Shown here in pieces: positions 27,549 through 37,164 of a stretch of DNA of 64,000 bases (the first letter of the stretch is position 1; each line of letters begins with the position of its first letter). The notes under the pieces were generated by a model, which saw only the letters and a list, made by a program, of their open reading frames with translations, was not told the DNA's origin and searched no databases. Both the position numbers and the translations under genes were made by a program. Source of the stretch: Aphodosoma sp045126975 (GTDB taxonomy: Bacteria; Bacteroidota; Bacteroidia; Bacteroidales; Paludibacteraceae); NCBI GenBank assembly GCA_045126975.1, contig JBGVPL010000025.1, positions 36,214 through 100,213 on the forward strand, read 5' to 3'.

Positions 27549-28478
27549 ATGAAAAAAACTTTCTTATCACTTGTTATCACTTTATTTATTATCAATGCAT
27601 TGAGTGCTCAATCGCGCAATCCAAAGTATGAAGCATATATCGAAAAATATGCTGAATTTGCTATTCAATGCCAAAATGAACATCATATCCCAGCAAGTAT
27701 CACATTAGCACAGGGTATATTAGAAAGTGGAGCTGGCGAAAGTTCGCTTGCAAAAGAGTGTAATAACCACTTCGGAATAAAATGTGGTAGCGATTGGTAT
27801 GGTCGCTCTACTCGTCGCAACGATGATCGTCCAAACGAATGTTTTCGTTGTTATAAATCGGCAAAAGAATCATACGATGATCATGCAAAATTTCTTCAAC
27901 GCCAACGCTATGCTTTTTTGTACGACTATAAAATCACAGATTACAAATCATGGGCATACGGACTAAAACAAGCTGGATATGCAACAGACCCTAAATATCC
28001 ACAAAAACTTATAAATATTATCGAGGCTTACAAACTTTACGAATTCGATACTCAAGGTAGCAAAAAAACTGGTGGTGCAAAAAAACGAGAAGAAAAACAA
28101 AAACAAGACCCTACCCTTGCCGAAGAAAATCTTTTCGGTTATGTAGAAATAGTAAACAATGGTGTACGCTGCTATAAACTCTTAACTGATGATTCTTTTA
28201 AAAATATATCAAAAGCAACAGGTATTAGTGTTAAACGCTTATTGTATTACAACGACTTACCTGCTGAAATAGACCTCTATCGCGATGACTACGTATATTT
28301 AACTAAAAAACGTAATACAACAAAAAAACGTACTCCTATTCATAAGGTACGTTCGGGCGAAAGTATGCACTCTATCGCACAAGAGTATGGTATCACACTC
28401 AAAGCCCTATACAAACTTAATGATCTCGAATATGGCACACCTGCCAAAGTAGGCATGAAACTTAAATTACACAAATAA
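27549..28478 (+). CDS. Secreted glucosaminidase with C-terminal LysM
   Basis: The 309-aa protein has a signal peptide (1-20, ending SAQ). An N-acetylglucosaminidase domain (GH73/FlgJ-like, about 30-160) carries ITLAQGILESGAGESSLAKECNNHFGIKC, with the likely catalytic Glu in ILESG, and YDDHAKFLQRQRYAFL. A LysM repeat follows at 265-309 (VRSGESMHSIAQEYGITLKALYKLND), with a weaker LysM-like stretch at about 195-250. It should hydrolyse GlcNAc-MurNAc links in peptidoglycan. It starts a run of four plus-strand genes. Confidence 0.9.
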   Translation: MKKTFLSLVITLFIINALSAQSRNPKYEAYIEKYAEFAIQCQNEHHIPASITLAQGILESGAGESSLAKECNNHFGIKCGSDWYGRSTRRNDDRPNECFRCYKSAKESYDDHAKFLQRQRYAFLYDYKITDYKSWAYGLKQAGYATDPKYPQKLINIIEAYKLYEFDTQGSKKTGGAKKREEKQKQDPTLAEENLFGYVEIVNNGVRCYKLLTDDSFKNISKATGISVKRLLYYNDLPAEIDLYRDDYVYLTKKRNTTKKRTPIHKVRSGESMHSIAQEYGITLKALYKLNDLEYGTPAKVGMKLKLHK

Positions 28479-28517
28479 CAATGAGTAATACAAAGTGAGG
28501 AATTAATAAAAAAACAA

Positions 28518-29780
28518 ATGAAAAAAATTATATTATTAGTTGTATTATCTTTTCTTTGCAACATAATTTTTGCATCTACGATACCAACCAATATATCAGA
28601 GTATAAAGCTATCATACCATCGCGTACTGATAAAGTTAGAAATATTTCTGATTCTGCTAAATTTTATCTTGTCACATGCGAACCTGGCGATGAAGTATAT
28701 GCACGTTTTGGTCATTCTGGTATAAGAGTATATGATCCTATAAACAATATAGACGAAGTTTTTCACTGGGGATTATTCTCATTTGATACACCAAATTTTA
28801 TGGGTCGTTTTATTGCAGGTAAAACTGATTACATGATGGGAGTATATAGCAGAAAATTTTTTATGCTTGAATACATCGAACGAGGTTCATCGGTATATGC
28901 ACAAGAATTAGATTTAACTCCAGAACAAAAACATAAATTTTGGGCTAAATTGTGGAATAATTATCGCCCAGAAAACAGAGAATATCGCTATAATTTCATA
29001 TATGATAATTGCGCTACTCGACCTTATCAATTGATTTTAAGTGCTTACGACTATAAAGTAACTCTTAATTATCAATTACATCAAACTACTTATCGCGATA
29101 TTATCAATAAATACGTACCTATTGGCTCGCCTCTCAATACTGGTATAAATTTAATCATAGGTAGTCAAGCCGACAAAAACATCACCACAAAAGAGAGTGT
29201 AGCTTTTCCAATGTACACCATGGATGCATTGAATCATACTCACTATATAACACACGATGACTCTACAAAACCTATTGTTTTAGCACAGGAAGTTATGCAT
29301 CGGGCTTCTAATGAAAAACAAAAAACTAATAATTTAGTATTCTATTCTTGGATTGCTATACCTTTAATTTTAGCATTACTTTGTATTACTTACACATTCA
29401 AGAAAAAACGTTATTTACCATATTTTTCACAACTAATACTATTTGTATCAGGATTGATTGGCATCATAATTAGCTACCTTTGGTTCTTTTCGCACCACCC
29501 ATTAGTAAATGATAATATGAATCTTTTATGGTGTAATCCTTTAAATATTATTCTTGCCATATTACTTTTCATTCGTAAAAAATCTACTATTCGCACCATA
29601 AAAGTTATATTATCTACATTATCATTATTATTATGTATTGCTTTCTTAATTATATTAATAACTGATATACAAACAACTACACCACAGATATTCTCTATTT
29701 GGTTATTGATTATCGTGATAAATTCAACAATTGTATATACCTATAAATCAAAAATTAAAACTCTGTTCCGTAAAAAATGA
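28518..29780 (+). CDS. DUF4105 membrane protein (Lnb N-terminal-like periplasmic domain)
   Basis: The 420-aa protein has a signal peptide, then a DUF4105-type domain (about 45-175): FYLVTCEPGDEVYARFGHSGIRVYD, HWGLFSFDTPNFMGRFIAGKTDYMMGV, and YDNCATRPYQLI with a conserved Cys. The His and Cys resemble NlpC/P60-like hydrolases. About five membrane helices follow from residue 275. The function of DUF4105 is not established; it could act on lipids or peptidoglycan. Its stop overlaps the next start by 4 bp. Confidence 0.8.
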   Translation: MKKIILLVVLSFLCNIIFASTIPTNISEYKAIIPSRTDKVRNISDSAKFYLVTCEPGDEVYARFGHSGIRVYDPINNIDEVFHWGLFSFDTPNFMGRFIAGKTDYMMGVYSRKFFMLEYIERGSSVYAQELDLTPEQKHKFWAKLWNNYRPENREYRYNFIYDNCATRPYQLILSAYDYKVTLNYQLHQTTYRDIINKYVPIGSPLNTGINLIIGSQADKNITTKESVAFPMYTMDALNHTHYITHDDSTKPIVLAQEVMHRASNEKQKTNNLVFYSWIAIPLILALLCITYTFKKKRYLPYFSQLILFVSGLIGIIISYLWFFSHHPLVNDNMNLLWCNPLNIILAILLFIRKKSTIRTIKVILSTLSLLLCIAFLIILITDIQTTTPQIFSIWLLIIVINSTIVYTYKSKIKTLFRKK

Positions 29781-31378
29781 AATTCAAACAATACATACTA
29801 ATTGTCTTTGCTCTAATTTGTTGTACAGCAACATTTTCAGCTAATCCGATTACTAAAACGCCACCTCGCCTTACGGTGATTATTTCAATCAATGGATTAG
29901 ACAACTACGAGATTGAAGCTTTCAGCAAAATGCTTGAACCAAATGGTATGCGACGCTTAATAAGTGGTGTTTATAATCCAAACGCCACTTGTTCTTATAT
30001 GGTAACAGGGGCAACAACCGATTATGCATCAATGATGACAGGTTCCACACCTCATTATCATGGTATCATTGCCAATAGATTCTATTCACTCATTGACGAT
30101 AATATAGTGTCGTGCATCGAAGATGCTCGTTATGAAGGTATAAACACAAAAGATATGGTGTCGCCTCGATTACTACAAGCAACAACCCTTGCCGACCAAA
30201 TCAAACTCAACAATTCACAATCAAAAGTATATTCAATAGCCCTTACAGCCGAATCTGCCATCATGTTAGGCGGGCATTTAGCCGATGGAGCTATATGGTT
30301 CGACAATGCCAACGCAAGCATCTGTACATCAACATTCTACGACAAAGGATTACCCCGTTGGGCTCAAAAAATAAATCGTGATGGCGTAATTCGCACTACT
30401 TGTTCTGTTGATTGGCAACCTCTCTTTTCTTTGCCTTCATATCAATATGCACCTTATGGCTCATACATCAATGGAGAAAAACCAACATTTATGAACTTTA
30501 CAGATGGTGACGACAACTACGACTTTATGAAAAAGTTTCGTCAATCGCCATTTATCAACGACATAATCAAAGAGTTGGCTACTCGTGCCATACGTGACGA
30601 ACAACTTGGCACCGATGATGCTACCGACCTACTCTGCATAGAATTCAACGCCCACTCGCCATTCGACAGCAATACACTTTGCGCTGAGAATGAAGACTTA
30701 ATCACTCGTCTCGACCGCAACATCAAATCGCTACTCGACATAATCGAAATATCGGTAGGATTAGACAATTCGCTTATCGTGCTCACTGCACCACACAACA
30801 ACCCTACCTCAACCCCACAAAGCGACCCTCGCCTCTCTTCAGGCACATTCAACTCACGCCGAGCTATGGCTCTACTCAACTCCTACCTCATGGCAATATA
30901 TGGTCAAGGTCGCTGGGTATCTGGCTATTACGACAAAAACATATCGCTCAACAAATCACTCATCGAAGACGAAGGCATAAAAATGGTTGAAATACAAAAC
31001 TATGTAGCACAGTTTATGCTCGAATTCTCAGGCGTACACACCGCCATACCTGCCTATCAAATACAAACCGCAGCAAGTCTTCCTAACGACATGCCTTCGC
31101 GCATGCGCAATTCTCATTTCAAAAACCGCTCAGGTGATGTTGTTTTCACTCTACTACCAGGATGGGTAGAATACGACGAAAAAACCGGACGTACACTATA
31201 TCCTTCAATCACTCAACCATATACACCTATTGCCATTTGGACAAAAAATATCAAACACACCGATAACAAAATAATGATTGAAGACCTCTGCGCAACCCTC
31301 TGTCGCATACTCCAAATACCATACCCTAATGCCTGCATAGGCATACCCCACCAAATAGAGATTACAGAATACAGATAA
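29777..31378 (+). CDS. Alkaline-phosphatase-superfamily (PafA-like) protein with altered active site
   Basis: The 533-aa protein has a signal peptide (1-22) and the PafA-like fold landmarks: ATTDYASMMTGSTPHYHGIIANRFY, GGHLADGAIWFDNANASICTSTFY, and late HFKNRSGDVVFTLLPGW. Several catalytic positions differ from family enzymes. The first metal Asp is Asn39, the nucleophile position is Ser85 rather than Thr, the K/R pair is Thr157/Glu159, and the ADH motif reads APH (339-340). Asn100, His293, His340 and His447 appear kept. It may bind one metal or act as a pseudoenzyme. It is coupled to DUF4105 by a 4-bp overlap and followed 26 bp later by the nuclease. Confidence 0.82.
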   Translation: MKFKQYILIVFALICCTATFSANPITKTPPRLTVIISINGLDNYEIEAFSKMLEPNGMRRLISGVYNPNATCSYMVTGATTDYASMMTGSTPHYHGIIANRFYSLIDDNIVSCIEDARYEGINTKDMVSPRLLQATTLADQIKLNNSQSKVYSIALTAESAIMLGGHLADGAIWFDNANASICTSTFYDKGLPRWAQKINRDGVIRTTCSVDWQPLFSLPSYQYAPYGSYINGEKPTFMNFTDGDDNYDFMKKFRQSPFINDIIKELATRAIRDEQLGTDDATDLLCIEFNAHSPFDSNTLCAENEDLITRLDRNIKSLLDIIEISVGLDNSLIVLTAPHNNPTSTPQSDPRLSSGTFNSRRAMALLNSYLMAIYGQGRWVSGYYDKNISLNKSLIEDEGIKMVEIQNYVAQFMLEFSGVHTAIPAYQIQTAASLPNDMPSRMRNSHFKNRSGDVVFTLLPGWVEYDEKTGRTLYPSITQPYTPIAIWTKNIKHTDNKIMIEDLCATLCRILQIPYPNACIGIPHQIEITEYR

Positions 31379-31404
31379 CAGATTATAGATATTCAATTCT
31401 TAAT

Positions 31405-34371
31405 ATGAAATTCTTACAACAAATAGCAAAAATATACGCCGAGAAGTTGACACCTACGTCTCAACTTCTCTTTGTTTTTCCTAACCGTCGAGCTGGACTA
31501 TTTTTCCGCAAAGAGTTACTCGCATTAGTCAAAAAGCCTGTATTTGCTCCCGACATCACCGACATCAACTCTCTTGCCGCTACCATTTCGCCCTTACAAA
31601 AAGCCAACGACATCGAATTGCTATTTGCTCTCTACGAATCGTATGTACACGTACGCTCACAACACACCGAAGAGATAGAAACCATCGACGCATTCGTGCC
31701 TTTTGGCACAACCCTACTCGGCGATTTCAACGAAATCGACAAATATCTCATCGACACTAAACTACTTTTCAGCAATATTGCCGACCTCAAAAACCTCAAC
31801 GACCAATCACAATTTCTTTCTGAAGAACAAATTGCAGCCCTAAACTCATTTTGGGGCAAAGTACAAAACGAACGCAACGAAAACCTCTCATTCAACCGAC
31901 AATTCATATCTCTTTGGGACGATCTACATGACATATACACCCACTTCACTCAATCACTCATCTCCAAAGGCATTGGCTACGACGGACTCATCTATCTCAC
32001 CGCAATCGAAAAACTTTCAACTTTCAACTTTCAACTTTCAACTTTCAAATCTATCGTTTTCATCGGTTTCAACTCACTAACTACCAGCGAATACCGCATA
32101 TTCAAGCATTTCCAACAATTAGGCATAGCCGATTTCTATTTCGACTATCCCACTTGCTACACTTCGCCATCTCCATTTGCCTCTACCGTCGGCAAATACT
32201 ACGAACGTAATCTACGCGAGTTCCCTTCTCGCTACCAACACACTCAACCCTCTGAACCACACATACCTAACATCACACTCCACAGTACACCATCTGCTAC
32301 CAATCAAATAAACGTAGCCTGCTCTCTCCTCACTCCTAACTCCTCACTCCTAACTCCTCACTCTACCGCCATTCTCCTCGCCGACGAGTCGTTGATGCCA
32401 TCACTCATACAACAACTACCTACCAACATCGAAAAAATCAATATCACAATGGGTTATCCACTCTCGATAACCCCTATCGCTACACTTATAAATCACATAC
32501 TCACCCTACAAACCGAACTCACAAACAATCGCGAAGGTATTACACAATTCTATTACAAACCACTACTTAGCATCCTATCTCACAGCAATATACAAAGCAT
32601 ATATCCAACATCTTCAGCCAAAATAATTGACCAAATCACTCGCGCAAACTACATTCGTATCACAACTCAAGAGTTGCACAATATAATCGCTAACCTCAAC
32701 ACCGACGATGAAGAAAAACAATTCTTCACTACACTCTTCACATCCCACACCTCAACCCCAGAACTCTTAAAATACCTAAGCGACATAATTACTCAACTTT
32801 CAACTTTCAACTTTCAACTTTCAACTGAAAAAGAGTTTCTCTACCAATACAATCAACAACTCAACCAACTAAAAACCCTCCTCACTACTAACTCCTCACT
32901 ACTAACTCCTAACTTATTACGCATGCTCATTATGCGCCTAACCTCTTCGCTCAAAGTGCAATTCAAAGGCGAACCAATCGAAGGCATGCAAATAATGGGA
33001 CTACTCGAAAGTCGTCTACTCGATTTTGAAAACATCATACTCATTGGCTTCAACGATCAAAAAGTACCAGGCAACAAATCCGTTAACTCAATAATACCTT
33101 ACAACTTACGCCGTGCCTACAACCTCCCAACTCACGAAGTCAGCGACGCAATTCAAGCCTACAATTTCTATCGCACGCTCTATCACACTAAAAACCTACA
33201 CCTCATCTACGACTCACGCAACGAAGGAGCGCAAAACGAAATATCACGCTATTTCTATCAATTACAATACCTCCTCCGCGCTCCAATGCAACAATACAAC
33301 TATCAATTACAAATACAAAACACAAACAACGAAACACCAGACAATCAAGAAATAACAATCCACAAAACATCCGAAATAATCAACAAACTAAACTCTTACA
33401 AAATATCTAATGCATCCCTCTCTGCAAGTAGATTAAAAGACTACATAGCCTGCCCTTTACGCTTCTATTTCAGTACCATAGCAAATATCAAATCACCTAA
33501 CGAAATAAACGAAACAGGCGAATCTAGCCTACTCGGTCGCATATACCACAAAGCTATGGAACTATATTATAATCAACACACTACACCACAATCGCTCAAT
33601 CCAAAACAAATCGAAATACTTGTACACAATGCATTCATCGAAGAGAGCAAATCATCAGGCCGACAAGTGCAAATCACAGGTTTCAACTCACTAATATTCA
33701 ACTTAACACATCAATTTATTACCAACACTATCCGCTTCGACATCGCACGCTACAAGCAAAACCAATTCTCTAACGTACAATCCGAAGTCGAAATAAACCA
33801 ACCTATCAACCAAATCAACTTCAAAGGCTACATCGACCGTATCGACAAAACAGACGATACTATCAACATCATCGACTACAAAACTACAGCTACACCCAAA
33901 AACGAAATAGGAATACCAAATATTATCAACTTATTCAATTCATACAAAAGCTCACATCACGAATTATTTCAAATAATTCTCTATTGCCATATCTACAATT
34001 CTTCATTCCTAATTCCTCATTCCTCATTAAAAATCCGCCCTCTACTCTACAAAACCTACGAACTATCCAAATCTGACACACAACTACACAATATCAAGCT
34101 CCAAGTACCTAACCAACTCCTCGACCCAAACAATCTACCTCCACTCGACACTCCACTTGAAGCCATCAGCACCGACAAAAACAGCTGTACCCTAATCGAA
34201 ATCACTGAATACAGCCTCATTGCCACACCATTCGAATGGCTCTTAACCCGAATGCTCAACAACATCTACAATCCCAACATACCATTCGCCACAACCGAAA
34301 ACTCAACCGAAGAAAAAGCCTGCAAATTCTGCCCATACAAAACAATATGTAAAAAGAATAAGACAAAATAA
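31405..34371 (+). CDS. AddB-like PD-(D/E)XK nuclease / inactivated helicase
   Basis: The 988-aa protein starts with LLFVFPNRRAGLFFRKEL, the degenerate helicase start of Bacteroidota AddB-like proteins, and has no canonical Walker A. The RecB-type nuclease domain is C-terminal: ACPLRFYF (first Fe-S Cys), GRIYHKAMELYY, GYIDRIDKTDDTINIIDYKTT (catalytic D...D-x-K), and a final CKFCPYKTIC with three more cysteines for a 4Fe-4S cluster. With AddA it would process DNA ends at Chi-like sites for recombination repair; AddA is not in the window. Five heptad arrays lie in frame within it. Confidence 0.9.
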   Translation: MKFLQQIAKIYAEKLTPTSQLLFVFPNRRAGLFFRKELLALVKKPVFAPDITDINSLAATISPLQKANDIELLFALYESYVHVRSQHTEEIETIDAFVPFGTTLLGDFNEIDKYLIDTKLLFSNIADLKNLNDQSQFLSEEQIAALNSFWGKVQNERNENLSFNRQFISLWDDLHDIYTHFTQSLISKGIGYDGLIYLTAIEKLSTFNFQLSTFKSIVFIGFNSLTTSEYRIFKHFQQLGIADFYFDYPTCYTSPSPFASTVGKYYERNLREFPSRYQHTQPSEPHIPNITLHSTPSATNQINVACSLLTPNSSLLTPHSTAILLADESLMPSLIQQLPTNIEKINITMGYPLSITPIATLINHILTLQTELTNNREGITQFYYKPLLSILSHSNIQSIYPTSSAKIIDQITRANYIRITTQELHNIIANLNTDDEEKQFFTTLFTSHTSTPELLKYLSDIITQLSTFNFQLSTEKEFLYQYNQQLNQLKTLLTTNSSLLTPNLLRMLIMRLTSSLKVQFKGEPIEGMQIMGLLESRLLDFENIILIGFNDQKVPGNKSVNSIIPYNLRRAYNLPTHEVSDAIQAYNFYRTLYHTKNLHLIYDSRNEGAQNEISRYFYQLQYLLRAPMQQYNYQLQIQNTNNETPDNQEITIHKTSEIINKLNSYKISNASLSASRLKDYIACPLRFYFSTIANIKSPNEINETGESSLLGRIYHKAMELYYNQHTTPQSLNPKQIEILVHNAFIEESKSSGRQVQITGFNSLIFNLTHQFITNTIRFDIARYKQNQFSNVQSEVEINQPINQINFKGYIDRIDKTDDTINIIDYKTTATPKNEIGIPNIINLFNSYKSSHHELFQIILYCHIYNSSFLIPHSSLKIRPLLYKTYELSKSDTQLHNIKLQVPNQLLDPNNLPPLDTPLEAISTDKNSCTLIEITEYSLIATPFEWLLTRMLNNIYNPNIPFATTENSTEEKACKFCPYKTICKKNKTK
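32012..32049. repeat. In-frame heptad array 1 in the AddB-like gene
   Basis: AACTTTC five times in a row, encoding the repeating peptide LSTFNFQ (about residues 203-215). Confidence 0.85.
32326..32362. repeat. In-frame heptad array 2 in the AddB-like gene
   Basis: CTCCTCA and CTCCTAA alternate for five units, encoding SLLTPNSSLLTPHS (about residues 308-319). Confidence 0.85.
32794..32826. repeat. In-frame heptad array 3 in the AddB-like gene
   Basis: CAACTTT four times then CAACTGA, encoding LSTFNFQLST (about residues 464-474), the same peptide as array 1. Confidence 0.85.
32878..32919. repeat. In-frame heptad array 4 in the AddB-like gene
   Basis: CTCCTCA, CTACTAA, CTCCTCA, CTACTAA, CTCCTAA, CTTATTA, encoding LLTTNSSLLTPNLL (about residues 492-505). 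Confidence 0.8.
33997..34031. repeat. In-frame heptad array 5 in the AddB-like gene
   Basis: AATTCTT, CATTCCT, AATTCCT, CATTCCT, CATTAAA, encoding NSSFLIPHSSLK (about residues 865-876) inside the nuclease domain. Confidence 0.75.
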
Positions 34372-34394
34372 TAGCAAATTACCCATTTTTTTAC

Positions 34395-34402
34395 TATCTT
34401 TG
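34395..34402 (+). promoter_or_regulatory. Promoter -7 element for plsC
   Basis: TATCTTTG followed by CA, 27 bp before the plsC ATG and just after the AddB-like stop. No clear TTG at -33. Confidence 0.55.
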
Positions 34403-34428
34403 CAAATCAAATATCAAACAAAATCTCC

Positions 34429-35175
34429 ATGCGCCACAAAATCAACCCAATACTACAATTATTGGCAACAATATACCACATCACTATATTCTTGCCAATA
34501 GCAATTATAACAACAATTATATGTTGCACTATAATCGTTATATTACTCCCAATAGCAGGCAACGCTAAATGGGGAAGTTATCCTGCTAAGGCATGGGCTC
34601 GAATACTCACAACCTTCTCGCTCGTACGAGTTAATGTACATGGTGCTCAAAACATTGACCCAAACAGCTCATACATTTTCGTAGCCAACCACCAAAGCAT
34701 TTACGACATACCTCTCGTATATGGTTGGCTCGATAACAACTTCAAATGGATAATGAAAAAGGAGTTGCGTCGCCTACCATTCATCGGTAAAACCTGCGCT
34801 CTAATGGGACACATATTCATCGACCGTTCCAACCCAATGCGAGCAAAACAAAGCCTCGAAAAAGCAAAACAAAACCTCCAACAAGGCAACTCTTCCATAT
34901 TCCTATTCCCTGAAGGCACTCGCACTCGCAACGGACAACTCCTTCGTTTCAAACGCGGAGCATTCACCATCGCACGCGACCTACACCTACCTATTGTACC
35001 CGTAACAATAATAGGTGCCTACGATGCACTCCCTAAAGGATTACACTACATCACACCAGGTACCATCCAAATGATAATCCACCAACCAATCGACACAACC
35101 AACCTCAACGACAATAACCTAAACGAAACTATCAACCAAGTCAAAAACACCATCGAATCAGCACTAAAAAAATGA
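34429..35175 (+). CDS. plsC: 1-acyl-sn-glycerol-3-phosphate acyltransferase
   Basis: The 248-aa protein has an N-terminal hydrophobic segment (about 10-40). The acyltransferase motif NHQSIYD (NHx4D) lies at about residue 86 and FPEGTRTR at about 162, with a downstream IVPVTIIGAYDA. This is the LPLAT/PlsC family, which adds the second acyl chain to make phosphatidic acid at the inner membrane. A related ornithine-lipid acyltransferase cannot be excluded. Its stop overlaps the PorE-like start by 4 bp. Confidence 0.9.
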   Translation: MRHKINPILQLLATIYHITIFLPIAIITTIICCTIIVILLPIAGNAKWGSYPAKAWARILTTFSLVRVNVHGAQNIDPNSSYIFVANHQSIYDIPLVYGWLDNNFKWIMKKELRRLPFIGKTCALMGHIFIDRSNPMRAKQSLEKAKQNLQQGNSSIFLFPEGTRTRNGQLLRFKRGAFTIARDLHLPIVPVTIIGAYDALPKGLHYITPGTIQMIIHQPIDTTNLNDNNLNETINQVKNTIESALKK

Positions 35176-37127
35176 AAAAAATAATTATTCTGCTAATTGT
35201 GCATTGTGCATTATGCATTGTGAATTGCGTATATTCTCAAGAGTACACAATCAAATCAAAAAAAGCAATCAAACTCTACCAAGAGGCAAAAAATGCACAA
35301 TACCCATCCGACAAAATCAACCTTCTCAACCAAGCTCTCAACAAAGAGCCTAATTTCGTTGAAGCCTATTGGGAACTTAGCAAAATATTCATACTCATTG
35401 ATAGTACAGATGCGGCTATAAAAACTCTACAAACAGCCGATAAACTACAGATTGCTATGCCCGAAGAAACCAAAATTCGCCTATCTAAACTCTATTACAA
35501 AGAAGGCGAATACCAACTTGCCCTCGACAAAGTCAACGAAATCAACAATCCCTACTATTTCAATCAAATCGCTTTATTAAAAGAAGATTACGCCTACGCA
35601 GCATCTCTCAAAGCCAATCCTATCGAATTCAAACCACGTAATCTTACTTACGTAAACACTATCCACGACGACTACTTCCCAAGCATTACTGCTGACGGAC
35701 TAATGATTTCTACAACAGTCCTCACACCTAAATGGAGGGGAGATGCAGTTCCAATGCAACATCAAGAAGATATGTATGTAAGTCATTGGAATGGCAAACG
35801 TTGGTCATATAGCGAACCCCTCCCTGCCCCTATGAATGGCTATGGCAATGAAGGTTCTCAATCTTTCTCTGCAGATGGCCGCTATATGTTCTTTGTGCAA
35901 TGTAGTAACAGAGAGAATATCGGCTCATGTGACATATACTACTCTATTCGTAAAGGCAACAAATGGTCTAATCCTATCAATCTTGGCGAACCGGGCAACT
36001 CTCGCTATTGGGAGAGCAACCCCGTAATGTCACCTACTGGCGATATGATTTATTTCACATCCAACCGTCCTGGTGGTTTAGGAGGCAAAGATATCTGGTG
36101 CGTTCAAGTTTATATTGACGATCAAGGTTATCTTAAAACCTACAATCCACAACCACTCGGTAAACCAATCAACACCGACAAAGACGAGTTCGCTCCTTTC
36201 ATGCACGCCGACAACCACACGCTCTATTTCTCATCTGACGGACACAAAGGTCTTGGCGGACAAGACATCTTCCGCTCTGTTCGTAACGACGATGGCACAT
36301 GGAGCAATCCTGAAAATCTCGGTTACCCAATCAACACCAATGGCGACGAATCTGGTTTCGTAATCAATGGTCTTGGCAATAAGGCCTACTTTGCTTCCGA
36401 CCAATTAGAGAATAAAGGCATGAAACTCGACATCTACGAAATAGATCTTCCTATCACAATCCAACCTCGCACACGCATGGTCTATTCTCCGGGGCGAGTT
36501 TACGATATACAAACAGGCAAACCACTCCAAGCCCGCATCGAAATATTCGAAGGCTCAACCAATAACAAACACTTCGAATCTATCACCGACGCCACCAACG
36601 GCTCCTTTGTCGCCTTCCTTCCCGAACAAAGCGCAGACAACTCTAAACTCTCAACTCTAAACACTCAACTCTCAACTGTCTACGCTCTCAGTGCACAACG
36701 CGAAGGCTACCTCCCTTATACTATGTCTGTTACCACTCCAGGCGACAGCATCCTCGTAGGTCTTACACGCATAGCCGTAGGCAATTCTATCACACTCAAC
36801 AACCTCTATTTCGACTACGACTCCGACGAAATCCTACAAACCTCGAATGCCGAAATCGAACGCCTCGCGCTATTCCTCAAACGCAACAAGCAAGTACACA
36901 TCGAAATCGTTGGTCACACCGACAATCAAGGCTCTGCATCATACAACCTCGACCTCTCTCGTCGTCGTGCTGCCGCCCTCTTAAATGCTCTTATCAAAAA
37001 AGGCATCGCAGCCGACCGCCTCACCTCTCATGGCATGGGTAATCTATCTCCTGTCGCAACCAACGACACCGAAGAAGGTCGCGCCCAAAACCGCCGCGTA
37101 GAAATACTAATCACAGAATCAAAATAA
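35172..37127 (+). CDS. PorE-like protein: TPR, beta-propeller, CRD and OmpA domains
   Basis: The 651-aa exported protein has, in order, TPR-like helices (about 25-130), WD40/PD40-type repeats (about 160-420; DDYFPSITADGLMISTT, EGSQSFSADGRYMFF, YWESNPVMSPTGDMIYFTS, DEFAPFMHADNHTLYFSS), a carboxypeptidase-regulatory-like segment (about 440-530), and a C-terminal OmpA peptidoglycan-binding domain (EIVGHTDNQGSASYNLDLSRRRA). This matches PorE of the type IX secretion system, which anchors the machine to peptidoglycan. The signal peptide (LLIVHCALCIVNC) is partly encoded by a heptad array, and a second array lies at residues 490-503. No clean lipobox is seen; signal peptidase I cleavage after VYS is an alternative. 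Confidence 0.85.
   Translation: MKKIIILLIVHCALCIVNCVYSQEYTIKSKKAIKLYQEAKNAQYPSDKINLLNQALNKEPNFVEAYWELSKIFILIDSTDAAIKTLQTADKLQIAMPEETKIRLSKLYYKEGEYQLALDKVNEINNPYYFNQIALLKEDYAYAASLKANPIEFKPRNLTYVNTIHDDYFPSITADGLMISTTVLTPKWRGDAVPMQHQEDMYVSHWNGKRWSYSEPLPAPMNGYGNEGSQSFSADGRYMFFVQCSNRENIGSCDIYYSIRKGNKWSNPINLGEPGNSRYWESNPVMSPTGDMIYFTSNRPGGLGGKDIWCVQVYIDDQGYLKTYNPQPLGKPINTDKDEFAPFMHADNHTLYFSSDGHKGLGGQDIFRSVRNDDGTWSNPENLGYPINTNGDESGFVINGLGNKAYFASDQLENKGMKLDIYEIDLPITIQPRTRMVYSPGRVYDIQTGKPLQARIEIFEGSTNNKHFESITDATNGSFVAFLPEQSADNSKLSTLNTQLSTVYALSAQREGYLPYTMSVTTPGDSILVGLTRIAVGNSITLNNLYFDYDSDEILQTSNAEIERLALFLKRNKQVHIEIVGHTDNQGSASYNLDLSRRRAAALLNALIKKGIAADRLTSHGMGNLSPVATNDTEEGRAQNRRVEILITESK
35196..35230. repeat. 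In-frame heptad array in the PorE-like signal peptide
   Basis: ATTGTGC twice, ATTATGC, ATTGTGA, ATTGCGT. It encodes much of the hydrophobic core of the signal sequence (residues 9-20). Confidence 0.8.
36639..36680. repeat. In-frame heptad array in the PorE-like mid region
   Basis: AACTCTA, AACTCTC, AACTCTA, AACACTC, AACTCTC, AACTGTC. It encodes NSKLSTLNTQLSTV in the region between the propeller and OmpA domains. Confidence 0.8.
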
Positions 37128-37132
37128 CAATT

Positions 37133-37160
37133 TCTCATTCCTAACTCTTCATTCCTCATT
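37133..37160. repeat. Short heptad array before the symporter
   Basis: CTCATTC, CTAACTC, TTCATTC, CTCATTG. It fills the gap between the PorE-like stop and the symporter ATG. Confidence 0.55.
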
Positions 37161-37164
37161 GATT

